Shown here one piece after another: positions 26,911-35,881 of a DNA stretch of 64,000 nt. The DNA comes from Rhizobium sullae (lineage in GTDB: Bacteria; Pseudomonadota; Alphaproteobacteria; Rhizobiales; Rhizobiaceae): the NCBI RefSeq assembly GCF_025200715.1, contig NZ_CP104144.1, positions 1,302,001 through 1,366,000 on the forward strand, in the 5' to 3' direction. Within the stretch, counting starts at the first letter, position 1. Each line of letters begins with the position of its first letter. The position numbers were made by a program, and so were the translations under genes. The notes beneath the pieces were generated by a model that worked only from the letters and a program-made list of their open reading frames with translations, searched no databases and was not told the origin of the DNA.

Positions 26911-29280
26911 ATGGCAAACACCGCAGACAATTCAAAAGAAACTGGCAGCTCAAAGCAAACTGGTGATCGCACCGCCGCCGGATCTGCGCATCCGCCGAAG
27001 GTCGAAGGATTTCCGGCTGAGGGCGCTGAAGAAACAAGCGGCGATCACGAGGGTTCATCCGGATCATCATCATTGCCAGAACAGTCCGAAAGGACCGCGG
27101 CCCCTCCCTCGCCTTTTGGACAAAGCGCGCGAGCCATTCAGGACCTGATGGCCGCCCTCCGTCATGACTTCCGTGCTGCTTTGCGAAGCAGCCAGGCCTC
27201 GATCAGAAGTGGCATTGGAGCCATCATTGAAAGACACCAGACGCTTCGAGCTCGGACATCAAATAAGAGGATTCCGCGGGTGTCTGCATTTGCAGCGCTT
27301 TCTTCCAAAGCGCAGTCCCGCATGGCGGCGATCCGAGCGGGAAAGACCGGCAGAAGGCAGGTCATTCCCCTGAAACTGCGATCATGGAGGGTGCTGCTCG
27401 CACTCGTTCCGTTATTCGGCTTCCTGATCGTGGCCGGCGTTTTGACTTGGGCCTTGAAGGATGTGCCGTGGCAAGAGATCGCTGACGGTTCCATGAAGCC
27501 GGTCATCGTATTGGAAACGGCGGACGGCGGGCCTCTTGTCCGGCAGGGGCCGTATCAAGGACCTTATGCAGGTTACGAGCAATTCCCTCCACATCTTGTG
27601 AATGCCGTCCTTTCAATCGAGGACCGCCGGTTCATGGATCATCACGGCATCGACCCGAAAGGAATTGCGCGCGCTCTAATCCGGAACTTTGAGGCAGGCT
27701 CAATCGTCCAGGGGGGAAGCACGATCACACAGCAGTTGATCAAGCTGCAGTATCTCGAAAGCGACCGAACGCTGAAACGAAAGATCCAGGAACTGGTGAT
27801 CGCCTTCTGGCTGGAATGGAAGCTCGGCAAGCAGGAGATCCTGACGCGGTACCTGAATTCGGTCTACCTCGGTTCCGGCGCTACGGGAATGCCGGCAGCA
27901 GCACGGATCTATTTCAACAAGGATATCGGTGCGCTCGATGTTCCAGAATCGGCGATGCTGGCAGGTCTGTTGAAGGCTCCGAGCCAGTTGAACCCAATCG
28001 ACAATTTCGAGCCCGCACGTCAACGCACAGCAACGGTGCTCGACGCCATGGTCGCCAATGGCAAGCTTACGCAGCAGGAAGCCGATGCCGCCAAGAATGA
28101 ATTCGCCGAACTGCACCCGACAACGCCGACGCCACGCTCAGGCAGTTGGTTCGCCGATTGGGTTTCGGCACAGGCGAGCGAGATCGCAGGCACTTCTCCG
28201 GGCTCGACGACAGTACGCACGACCTTGGTTCCGCGCCTGCAGGAAATTGCCGAACGGGTGGTGAAGCGGGTTCTCGATGAAGAAGGAAAGGCGCGCGGCG
28301 CATCGCAGGCAGCACTGGTCGCCATGACGCCCGATGGCGCGGTTGTCGCAATGGTCGGCGGGCGCGACTACAAGACCAGTCAGTTCAACCGAGCCGTCAC
28401 GGCGATGCGTCAGCCCGGCTCCACATTCAAGCTGTTCGTTTATTACGCCGCGTTGAAAAAGGGCCTGGCCCTGTCGGATCAAGTGCTCGACGCACCTATC
28501 GAAATCAATGGGTGGTTGCCGCAAAACTCCGGGGGCGCTTACCGAGGTTGGGTGACGCTGGCGGAGGCTTTTGCTCGCTCGTTGAATGCCGCCACTGCTG
28601 CCCTTGCGCAGGAGGTGGGTTTGGACAGTGTCGCTGCGGCTGCCAAGGAGCTCGGCATCAACGCAACCCTGACGACGGCGCCCGCCTTGTCGCTTGGCGC
28701 CTCGGAGGTAAGCTTGCTCGATTTGACCGGCGCCTACGCATCGGTCCGCCTAGGGCGGGCGCCCGTTGAGCCGTGGGGCGTTATCGAATTTCAGGCATCG
28801 GGCCAGCCCAGAGGCTTCCGAGTGGGGCCGCAAGTGACGGCGTCTATCGACCTCTCGCAGTATCAGCCGGACCTTCTGGCGTTACTGCAGTTGGTGGTCG
28901 AGCGTGGGACTGGCCGCGACGCCGATCCCGGCATGTTTGCGGCCGGCAAGACAGGCACCAGTCAAGACAACCGCGACGCTTGGTTCGTCGGGTTTACAGA
29001 ACCCTTGGTCGCCGGGGTCTGGGTCGGCAACGACGATGACGCGCCGATGAAGGGTGTCACGGGCGGGGCACTTCCGGCTCGCATCTGGCGGGAATTCATG
29101 CAGGCGGCCATGGCTGAGCCTGCACCGCAGATCGATCCAAATACGGGAATGATGACCAGCGAGGAGAACGCCGCTCCGTCCTGCAATATCACCGCATGCT
29201 CTCGCAGCTATCGTTCTTTCCGCGCTTCCGACTGTACGTACCAACCATATTATGGCGATCGGCGCCTGTGCGAGAAATAG
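26911..29280 (+). CDS. Bifunctional penicillin-binding protein 1A type
   Basis: 789 residues. A cytoplasmic tail of ~155 residues, unusually long and Ser/Gly/Glu-rich, is followed by one membrane helix (about 160-180). The GT51 glycosyltransferase domain has the catalytic Glu237 in SIEDRRF and GGSTITQQ. The transpeptidase domain has the active Ser in QPGSTFKLF (near 504), SLNAATA and the KTGT motif in AGKTGTSQ (near 678). The last 35 residues, with paired Cys, SYRSFRASDCTYQPY and RRLCEK, look like a BA14K-type motif. It polymerises and cross-links peptidoglycan at the inner membrane. The ribosome site is weak. Confidence 0.9.
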   Translation: MANTADNSKETGSSKQTGDRTAAGSAHPPKVEGFPAEGAEETSGDHEGSSGSSSLPEQSERTAAPPSPFGQSARAIQDLMAALRHDFRAALRSSQASIRSGIGAIIERHQTLRARTSNKRIPRVSAFAALSSKAQSRMAAIRAGKTGRRQVIPLKLRSWRVLLALVPLFGFLIVAGVLTWALKDVPWQEIADGSMKPVIVLETADGGPLVRQGPYQGPYAGYEQFPPHLVNAVLSIEDRRFMDHHGIDPKGIARALIRNFEAGSIVQGGSTITQQLIKLQYLESDRTLKRKIQELVIAFWLEWKLGKQEILTRYLNSVYLGSGATGMPAAARIYFNKDIGALDVPESAMLAGLLKAPSQLNPIDNFEPARQRTATVLDAMVANGKLTQQEADAAKNEFAELHPTTPTPRSGSWFADWVSAQASEIAGTSPGSTTVRTTLVPRLQEIAERVVKRVLDEEGKARGASQAALVAMTPDGAVVAMVGGRDYKTSQFNRAVTAMRQPGSTFKLFVYYAALKKGLALSDQVLDAPIEINGWLPQNSGGAYRGWVTLAEAFARSLNAATAALAQEVGLDSVAAAAKELGINATLTTAPALSLGASEVSLLDLTGAYASVRLGRAPVEPWGVIEFQASGQPRGFRVGPQVTASIDLSQYQPDLLALLQLVVERGTGRDADPGMFAAGKTGTSQDNRDAWFVGFTEPLVAGVWVGNDDDAPMKGVTGGALPARIWREFMQAAMAEPAPQIDPNTGMMTSEENAAPSCNITACSRSYRSFRASDCTYQPYYGDRRLCEK

Positions 29281-29385
29281 CCGTACCACCTGTTGCCCGC
29301 TTCGATAAGGATTGGAAACCGAAGAGGGCCGATAGCGCGATGCACGAACGCGAGAAAGAAGCACGAGCTGGGGGTCACAGAAGGT

Positions 29386-29744
29386 ATGCCAATGAACTCC
29401 TTAGTGAAAATGCTTCTCGCCTTCGAGGCCTTCCTGTTTACCGCCGCATCGCTGGTTCACGCGGGCCTCTCTTTGGCGGTTACGAGCACTGGCGGGCAGC
29501 GACAGCGGAGGGCGTGATCGCGGCGGTTTTGGTGTTTGGCCTATTCGCACGCCTCATCCGGCCGGCTTCAGCGCGCGTGACCGCCCGTGCCGTCCAGATC
29601 TTCGCGTTTTTGGGGACCTTGATCGGGGCCTTCACCATCGCCATTGGGATTGGCCCGCAAACAACAGTCGACCATGCGTTTCATCTTTTCTTGCTGGCGG
29701 TGCCGGCGTCGGGACTTGTTGCCATCTTCAGATCAAACAGGTGA
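29386..29744 (+). pseudogene. Frameshifted small membrane protein gene
   Basis: The start MPMNSLVKMLLAFEAFLFTAASLVHAG runs in one frame and ends in nonsense, while the continuation GPLFGGYEHWRAATAEGVI, followed by three more hydrophobic segments (AAVLVFGLFARL, IFAFLGTLIGAFTIAIG, HLFLLAVPASGLVAIF), runs in another frame from about 29468. Together they give a normal four-helix protein of ~118 residues. The break lies in a G/C run near 29460-29470. It may be a true inactivation or a base-calling error. I do not recognise a named family. Confidence 0.6.
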
Positions 29745-29815
29745 TGACGAACAATGGTTGGCGCTTCATCGCGAAGGACACCAAATCGCTACTGCCACAA
29801 GGCGGCCGGATGGCT

Positions 29816-29840
29816 GGAACATCCGCAGCGCGATTGGGTT
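29816..29840 (+). promoter_or_regulatory. EcfG/RpoE2-type promoter candidate (site C)
   Basis: GGAAC at 29816-29820, 17 bases, GTT at 29838-29840, ending 24 bases before ATG 29865. Same geometry as the sites at 24874 and 25767. Confidence 0.5.
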
Positions 29841-29864
29841 CTCTTATCGAAGGAGGAGAATGAG

Positions 29865-30134
29865 ATGCGGACCTATTACCGATACAAGGAAGGCGAGGCT
29901 GCCGCCGGTTCGATCGTCATCAAGTTCTACCGCTCCGGCGATCAAATCCGAGGGTTCATCAGAAAGGTTACGGAGCCCGGTCAGCACGACACGGTATTTT
30001 CAAGCGAAGAACTGCAGGTCAACAAGGCATTTCTCATAGCTGACAACAAGCATCGGGAGGCCCCGGACACACCCATCTTCGTCGAACTCACAGAAGGTGT
30101 CCGCTGGAATCCGGCTTGGGGGCAGTTGAACTAG
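29865..30134 (+). CDS. Small protein of unknown function
   Basis: 89 residues from ATG 29865, with AAGGAGGAG upstream. Predicted mostly beta: RTYYRYKEGEAAAGSIVIKFYRSGDQIRGFIRKV reads as alternating strands (given here in pieces), ending VELTEGVRWNPAWGQLN. No signal peptide and no membrane segment. No family recognised. A stress-type promoter signature lies immediately upstream, so I expect a small stress-induced cytoplasmic protein; this is inference. Confidence 0.65.
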   Translation: MRTYYRYKEGEAAAGSIVIKFYRSGDQIRGFIRKVTEPGQHDTVFSSEELQVNKAFLIADNKHREAPDTPIFVELTEGVRWNPAWGQLN

Positions 30135-30316
30135 CAAAACGGCATTTCTGCCGATCCGCAGCGACGGTTCTTCGCGTAGATAACAGATAAGAACGCGTGG
30201 CGCCGATGATTGGCCAGCCGTTTCCTTCTGGTCTTTGTGCGACCCCTGCTCGTCTTGCGCTACGAGACCGTGTTTTCGACCTTTGAAGCCGCAGTCGTTG
30301 TGCCGAAAAACGGCGC

Positions 30317-30364
30317 TTGCAATGTTTTTCGACCGGTTCATAATAATTTTTGTACACGTGCTCA
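30317..30364 (+). promoter_or_regulatory. Promoter and LacI-type operator of the ABC operon
   Basis: TTGCAA (30317-30322), 16 bases, CATAAT (30339-30344; five of six to the -10 consensus). Seven bases further, TGTACACGTGCTCA (30351-30364) is an imperfect 14-base palindrome centred on CACGTG, with TG/CA ends, a layout common for LacI-family operators. It would cover the transcription start. The operon encodes a LacI-type regulator. The rest of the 30135-30498 gap holds no gene I can support. Confidence 0.5.
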
Positions 30365-30498
30365 ATTTTGTCACTCGGTCGTTACGCAAGCCCCTTAGAG
30401 CGGGATCCGTTCGCGCTTTTCATGGGACCTCCGGGCGGCCGTCAGCAATGGTGATGGCCCACCAAGAGGCTCACATCTATCTCTGGGGAGATGAAGAG

Positions 30499-31845
30499 AT
30501 GACTATTCTGCCGACATTGAAGTGCATGAGCGTCGCTGCCGCCATCCTGGCCTCGACCAGCGCCCTCTCCTTTGCCAAGGACCTGACCGTTACAGTCTGG
30601 GCCGGCGGCACAGGCCCGAATGACGTCTATCGCCTCGACGCGATCGACATTGCAGCCGAGCAGCTTCAGCGGGAAGCCGCAATCAAGGGCGAAGACCTTA
30701 AGATCAAGGTCGAAAAAAAGGCCTATAGCGGCTGGGAGGACTTCAAGCAGGCGATGACGCTTGCCGCCGAGGCCAAGACCGCTCCGAACATCGTCGTCAC
30801 CGGCCACGAGGACATCGGCCCCTGGGCACAATCCGGCCTGGTTGTGCCGATCGAGGACTATGTTGACCTCGACTCGTGGCCGCTCAACAACATCTACGAA
30901 AACCTGATGGACATTGCCTCCTTCAACGGCATGGTCTACGGCATTCCGCAGGATGCCGAGTCCCGGCCGATGTTCTTCTGGAAGCCGCACATGAAGGCGA
31001 TTGGCTATAGCGATGCTGATCTCGAGGCGCTACCCGAGAAGGTCCAGGACGGCAGCTACACGATGCAGAACCTGCTGCAAGACGCCAAGAAGATGCAGGA
31101 CAAGGGCCTCGTGCAGGCCGGCTATGGCTTCTATCCCCGCTACACAAACGGTCCGGATTTCTGGCAGTTCTACACGAGCTTCGGCGGCACGATGGAAGAA
31201 GACGGCAAGCTAGTCTTCGACAAGGCTGCGATGCAGCGCGCGTACCAGTTCTTCGCCGACGCCGTGAAGCAGGGCGTTACCAAGAAGAACCATATCGGGA
31301 TGCCGGCCGACCAGTGGTGGAAGGAAGTGGCGTCCGGCAAGGCCGGAATCTGGCACGGCGGTACCTGGCATTACGCCCGCTACGTCAACCAGGAAGGCCT
31401 GAAGGATTTCTTCGGCAACGTCGTTTTCACGCTGATCCCGGCCGGCGAAGGCGGCAAGGCCAACACGCTGACGCACCCGCTCGTCTATCTTATGACCTCT
31501 GGCCACGACAAAGACGACACCGAGATTGCTGCCCAGCTGATCAAGATTGCGTCTGAGCCGCGCATCAACGTGCTGCATGCGGTCAAGTCCGCCCATCTCG
31601 GCATTTCGAAGTCGGAAACCGAGATCGAGCTTTACTCATCGGACCGCTGGACGCGCGAAGCCACCGAACGTCTTCTGCCCTACGCCAACGCGATGCCAAA
31701 CAATGCCGACTTCGGCACCTACTGGAACATCATGTGGAAGGGCCTTGAGGCCTCATGGACGGGTGCCAAGAGCGTCGATGCCGCCGTCAACGACGTCGAA
31801 GGCGAGCTGAAGAGCACGCTTGGCGACAAGATCGTCATCCGCTAA
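30499..31845 (+). CDS. ABC transporter substrate-binding protein, family 1 (CUT1 type)
   Basis: 448 residues with a Sec signal peptide (CMSVAAAILASTSALSFAKD) and a mature start KDLTVTVWAGG, typical of extracellular solute-binding protein family 1 for carbohydrates and glycerol-3-phosphate. ATG 30499 is the only start compatible with a signal peptide; the nearer ATG at 30491 is out of frame. It delivers the substrate to the two permeases that follow. Substrate is unknown; enzymes downstream point to a phosphodiester of glycerol, sugar or polyol. Confidence 0.87.
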   Translation: MTILPTLKCMSVAAAILASTSALSFAKDLTVTVWAGGTGPNDVYRLDAIDIAAEQLQREAAIKGEDLKIKVEKKAYSGWEDFKQAMTLAAEAKTAPNIVVTGHEDIGPWAQSGLVVPIEDYVDLDSWPLNNIYENLMDIASFNGMVYGIPQDAESRPMFFWKPHMKAIGYSDADLEALPEKVQDGSYTMQNLLQDAKKMQDKGLVQAGYGFYPRYTNGPDFWQFYTSFGGTMEEDGKLVFDKAAMQRAYQFFADAVKQGVTKKNHIGMPADQWWKEVASGKAGIWHGGTWHYARYVNQEGLKDFFGNVVFTLIPAGEGGKANTLTHPLVYLMTSGHDKDDTEIAAQLIKIASEPRINVLHAVKSAHLGISKSETEIELYSSDRWTREATERLLPYANAMPNNADFGTYWNIMWKGLEASWTGAKSVDAAVNDVEGELKSTLGDKIVIR

Positions 31846-31858
31846 GCGCAGGCAAGCC

Positions 31859-31882
31859 TCCGGGCGGTCTTACCCGCCCGGA
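31859..31882 (+). repeat. Stem-loop between binding-protein and permease genes
   Basis: TCCGGGCGG and CCGCCCGGA pair perfectly around a six-base loop, 14 bases after the stop of the binding-protein gene, followed by a short T-run. Such hairpins commonly protect or attenuate the transcript so that the binding protein is made in excess over the permeases. Confidence 0.75.
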
Positions 31883-31900
31883 CCTTTTGCGGAGACTTTC

Positions 31901-33202
31901 ATGAGAACGTCGAGAACGCTCGGGCTCATAATGATCGCGCCTGCCGCGATCATGATCGTGCTGTTCTTCCTGATGCCGGTGGTGTTGACCGCCGTCTTTT
32001 CCTTCACGAGCATGTCGACCGCCACGGGCATTTCGGGCGGCGCCTACCAGATCGTCCCGAACGCGCTCATTGCGCTCAAGGAGGAAATGCCGGAGGTCGT
32101 GCAGCAGCTTACCGAACCCCGCTACGTGATCGACGAGGCGGGCATCAAGGGCGTCGAGCGCATCGAGCTTGAGCCCGGTATCGCCACGGAACTACGCGAA
32201 AACCATCTCGGTGAGGTCTTCCCTTCCCGCCGTGAAGCCGAGCGCGTGATCAAGGGGCTCAACGACCGGCCGTCGACCCGGGAGGTCAAGCAAATCTCCG
32301 AACAGTTCAACCGCTCCGTTGCCAATCTGCGCTTTTCGAGCAAGGAGGAGCTCTTCGCCTCGCTCGACAAGCTCGGCTTCAAGATAACGCCGGAACAGAA
32401 GGAAAGCCTCGCCGACGCGACCTATACCGGCTGGAGCTGGACGACAGAGAACTTCTCGCGCATCGCCTCTTCGCCTGACATGGCGCAGGTCCTTTTCAAC
32501 ACATTGCTCTACGTCGCCCTTGTCCTCATGCTTTTCAACACGAGCTACGCCATGCTGCTGGCGATCTGGACACACTACATGCCCGACGCGCCGGCAACGA
32601 TTTTCCGGTCCATCTGGCTCCTGCCCCGCATCACGCCCGTCGTCATCTATGTGCTGATGTGGAAATGGCTCGCCTGGGATACCGGCTTCATCTCCACCTT
32701 TATGGGCAAGTTCGGCTACGCTCCGAAGAACTACCTTCTAGACAACGCCTACAACGCCTGGCTCTTCGTCGTGCTGATCAATGGCTTCATCGGCGCCTCG
32801 ATGGGCATGCTGGTCTTTTCCTCGGCGCTGAGAGCGATCCCGAAAAGCCAGTTCTTCGCAAGCGAGGTGGATGGCGCCAGCCGCTGGCAGCAGATCCGCT
32901 ACATCATCCTGCCGCAGATGCGCTGGCCGATCCTCTTCGTCACCTGTTATCAAACGCTATCATTGCTTGCCTCCTTCAACGAAATCCTGCTTTCGACCCG
33001 CGGCGGGCCGGGCAAGGCGACCGAAGTCTGGTCGCTTGCCGCCTATCACACGGCCCTCAACAACTATGCGGGCAATCTGGAGTATGGCCTCGGCGCCGCC
33101 ATGGCGTTGGTCCTCGTGATCATCGGCATCATCCTGTCGCTCGCCTACCTGCGCGTCTTCAAATACGCCACGCTGGTTGCGCGGCCGCTCATCGAGGACT
33201 GA
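31901..33202 (+). CDS. ABC sugar permease with MalF-like periplasmic insertion
   Basis: 433 residues from ATG 31901 (GCGGAG seven bases upstream). The first helix lies at about residues 8-30, then comes a hydrophilic stretch of ~165 residues before the next helix (FNTLLYVALVLMLFN). The C-terminal binding-protein-dependent transport domain holds the EAA motif near SEVDGASRWQQIRYIILPQM. Most CUT1 permeases have ~290-320 residues without this insert; MalF has a comparable extra periplasmic loop. It is one half of the inner-membrane pore for the operon. Confidence 0.88.
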   Translation: MRTSRTLGLIMIAPAAIMIVLFFLMPVVLTAVFSFTSMSTATGISGGAYQIVPNALIALKEEMPEVVQQLTEPRYVIDEAGIKGVERIELEPGIATELRENHLGEVFPSRREAERVIKGLNDRPSTREVKQISEQFNRSVANLRFSSKEELFASLDKLGFKITPEQKESLADATYTGWSWTTENFSRIASSPDMAQVLFNTLLYVALVLMLFNTSYAMLLAIWTHYMPDAPATIFRSIWLLPRITPVVIYVLMWKWLAWDTGFISTFMGKFGYAPKNYLLDNAYNAWLFVVLINGFIGASMGMLVFSSALRAIPKSQFFASEVDGASRWQQIRYIILPQMRWPILFVTCYQTLSLLASFNEILLSTRGGPGKATEVWSLAAYHTALNNYAGNLEYGLGAAMALVLVIIGIILSLAYLRVFKYATLVARPLIED

Positions 33203-33204
33203 TC

Positions 33205-34047
33205 ATGGCGGAGAAATCGCAACCCTCGGCAAACTACCGCATCTGGCCGGTCATCCTGGCGCTCACTATCGTCAGCCTGCCGCTGGTGCTCATGTATGCC
33301 TATCTCTTCATCGATACGATCACCGACAAGCAACCGGCGGCTCTGATGCCGGATACGCTCACCCTGCGGCACTGGACATTCCTCTGGCAGACCCCGCCTG
33401 GAAAGCCGAATATCTGGCTGGTGACGCTGAACACGCTGATCTTCACGGTGAGCACGACCACGGTCGTACTCCTCGTCTCCTCCATGGCCGGCTATGTGCT
33501 GTCGCGGCTGAACGTGCCCGCCCGCGGCTTCTTCCTTGCGGGGGTCATGGTGCTGCACGCCTTCCCGTCGGTTACGCTCATCATCGCGATCTTCATCGTG
33601 CTGCAGATGGTCGGCCTCTATAATTCATTGATCGGTGTCATCCTTGTGAAGGCTGCGATCGACCTGCCGCTCGGCATATGGCTGATGAAAGGCTTCTACG
33701 ACAGCGTGCCCTGGGAGATAGAGATGGCAGGCGTCGTCGACGGCGCCTCGCGCTTCCGCGTCTGGCGCAGCCTCGTGCTGCCGCAGGTGCGCCCCGCGAT
33801 TATGGCGCTGGGGCTTTTCTCCTTCCTTTCGAGCTGGGGGGAATTCATCCTGCCGCAGGTCTTGGCGCCGGGCAGTCAGGTGCAGGTACTGTCGGTCTAT
33901 CTTTCGGCGCTGATTGCCGACGACAACAATTTCGACTTCGGCACCTTTAAGGCTGTGGGCGTTTTCTACGTGATCCCGGTGCTTTTGCTTTACGGCTTCT
34001 TCCACAAATATCTCATGAATATCTACGGTGGCGGGAGCAAAGGCTGA
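33205..34047 (+). CDS. ABC sugar permease, second subunit
   Basis: 280 residues, six helices, with the EAA loop EMAGVVDGASRFRVWRSLVLP, broken here as EMAGVVDGAS and RFRVWRSLVLP. It starts two bases after the first permease stop. The end overlaps the ATPase start (TGATG). It completes the membrane pore of the CUT1 importer. Confidence 0.9.
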   Translation: MAEKSQPSANYRIWPVILALTIVSLPLVLMYAYLFIDTITDKQPAALMPDTLTLRHWTFLWQTPPGKPNIWLVTLNTLIFTVSTTTVVLLVSSMAGYVLSRLNVPARGFFLAGVMVLHAFPSVTLIIAIFIVLQMVGLYNSLIGVILVKAAIDLPLGIWLMKGFYDSVPWEIEMAGVVDGASRFRVWRSLVLPQVRPAIMALGLFSFLSSWGEFILPQVLAPGSQVQVLSVYLSALIADDNNFDFGTFKAVGVFYVIPVLLLYGFFHKYLMNIYGGGSKG

Positions 34048-35102
34048 TGCGTATCCTCCTCGACAACTTCTCGAAGAGCTTCGGCGCTACCAAGGTTATC
34101 GAAAACATGAACCTGGAAGTGGCGCATGGCGAGATGCTGGCCCTGCTCGGCCCTTCGGGCTGCGGCAAGTCGACGACGCTTTTCGCCGTCTGCGGCATCC
34201 ATCGCCCGACCGGCGGCCGCATCCTCTTCGGCGACCGCGATGTGACGGATCTCCCAAGCCAGGTGCGCAATGTTGGCGTCGTCTTCCAGTCCTACGCGCT
34301 CTATCCGCACATGACGGTTGCCGAAAACATCGGCTTTCCGCTGAAGGTCAAGGGAATGGCCTCGGCCGATATCGGCAGGGAAGCCGACCGCATCGCCGCT
34401 CTCGTGCAGATAGGAAACCTGATGGGCCGCCGCCCCTCCGAGCTTTCGGGGGGACAGCAGCAGCGCGTGGCACTCGCCCGGGCGTTGATCCGCAAGCCGG
34501 ACGTCCTGCTTCTCGACGAACCGCTCGCCAATCTCGACGCAAAGCTGCGGCTGGAGATGCGTTCGGAAATCCGCCGCATCCAGCGCGAGACGGGCATCAC
34601 CGCGATCCTGGTCACCCACGACCAGGTGGAAGCCATGAGCATGTGCGATCGCATCGCCATCATGAAAGAAGGTGAGATCGTACAGATCGCCACACCGGCG
34701 GAGATGTATAACGACCCGCGCACCGCCTTCGTCGCCAGCTTCCTTGGAAATCCGCCGATCACCTTCCTGCACGGCGTGGCGGCAGAAGGTTTCTTCTCCA
34801 TCCCAGGCAGCCAAATCAGGATTCCGCTTCCCGTTTCGGCCGCCGCCGCCGACGGGACAAAGCTGATGCTCGGCGTGCGGCCGGAGCACTACAATCCGGC
34901 GGGTGACGTGCCGGTCATAGGCATCGTGAACTTCGCCGAAACGCAAGGCCGTGAAAACCTCTATGACGTACAGCTTGCCCAAGGACCGCTGCTGCGCTCC
35001 GTCCAGCCGGTCCGCCACGACATCAGGATCGGCGACGAGGTCACCTGGGCAATCGACAGCCGCAACGTGCTCGTTTTCGACGAAAGCGGACGGAGGCTCT
35101 GA
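34047..35102 (+). CDS. ABC transporter ATPase, MalK/UgpC type
   Basis: 351 residues. Walker A GPSGCGKST, Q-loop VFQSYALYPHMTV, signature LSGGQQQRVALARAL and Walker B VLLLDEPLANLDAKLR, followed by a C-terminal OB-like regulatory domain (residues ~240-351) as in MalK and UgpC. It energises the importer. Its start overlaps the permease stop, and its stop overlaps the next ATG, so the operon is tightly coupled. Confidence 0.92.
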   Translation: MRILLDNFSKSFGATKVIENMNLEVAHGEMLALLGPSGCGKSTTLFAVCGIHRPTGGRILFGDRDVTDLPSQVRNVGVVFQSYALYPHMTVAENIGFPLKVKGMASADIGREADRIAALVQIGNLMGRRPSELSGGQQQRVALARALIRKPDVLLLDEPLANLDAKLRLEMRSEIRRIQRETGITAILVTHDQVEAMSMCDRIAIMKEGEIVQIATPAEMYNDPRTAFVASFLGNPPITFLHGVAAEGFFSIPGSQIRIPLPVSAAAADGTKLMLGVRPEHYNPAGDVPVIGIVNFAETQGRENLYDVQLAQGPLLRSVQPVRHDIRIGDEVTWAIDSRNVLVFDESGRRL

Positions 35103-35881
35103 TGCAGCGCGACTTTACGTCCTTCTTCGAACGCTTCGGCTGGCCCAAAGACAAAGGCACCCTGCCCTTCTGCATCGGCCATCGCGGCGCAAGCGGGCAT
35201 GCCCGCGAAAACACGCTTGCTGCCTTCCGGCTCGCGGCGGAACTCGGCGCGGAAATGTGGGAGCTTGACACGCAGTTGACCAAGGACGGCGTCGTCGTCG
35301 TCTCCCATGACGACCATCTCCAACGCGTCTTCGGCGTGGACAAGCGTATTTCGCAGATGACCGCGACCGAGCTTGCGGCGCTGGACGGCGTCGACGTACC
35401 GGCCATCGAGGAGGTCGCCGCCCTTGGCAGTGAGACCGGAACCGGGCTCTACATCGAATTGAAGGCTCCGGGAAGCGGCCTCCGCTGCTGGCAGCACCTG
35501 ATGGAAAAGGGCGAGCGCTTCGCGTGCCTCGGCTCCTTCGACACCGCACAGGTCCGCGAGCTTCGCGAGGCGGGCTGCGACTACCCGCTCTCGGTGCTCG
35601 TTCGCGTCGGCGATAATCCAAATGCCGTCGGCGACGAGGCGGGTGCTGACATCCTGCACCTCTGCTGGGAGCGCGCCGGCGAGCGGCCACAGGATCTGGT
35701 CACGCCGGCGCTGATGGACCGCGCCTTCTCAGCAGGCCGCGAGATCGTTCTGTGGCATGAGGAAAGACGGCCGATCCTCGATGAGATAATGAAGCTACCG
35801 GTGCTCGGCATCTGCACGGATCTGCCGGACATGATGCGCACCATGTCTGGTGGGGAAGGAAAATTTGGCAGACAGAGATAA
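35102..35881 (+). CDS. Glycerophosphodiester phosphodiesterase-family enzyme
   Basis: 259 residues of the GDPD TIM-barrel family: IGHRGASGHARENT has the catalytic His and metal-binding Arg-Glu, ELDTQLTKDGVVVVSHDDHL carries the acidic metal ligands and second His (residues ~55-75), and YIELKAPG the later Glu-Lys. There is no signal peptide, so it acts in the cytoplasm on an imported substrate. It probably cleaves a phosphodiester into an alcohol and a phosphomonoester. AccF of agrocinopine catabolism belongs to the same family. The ATG overlaps the ATPase stop. Confidence 0.87.
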   Translation: MQRDFTSFFERFGWPKDKGTLPFCIGHRGASGHARENTLAAFRLAAELGAEMWELDTQLTKDGVVVVSHDDHLQRVFGVDKRISQMTATELAALDGVDVPAIEEVAALGSETGTGLYIELKAPGSGLRCWQHLMEKGERFACLGSFDTAQVRELREAGCDYPLSVLVRVGDNPNAVGDEAGADILHLCWERAGERPQDLVTPALMDRAFSAGREIVLWHEERRPILDEIMKLPVLGICTDLPDMMRTMSGGEGKFGRQR

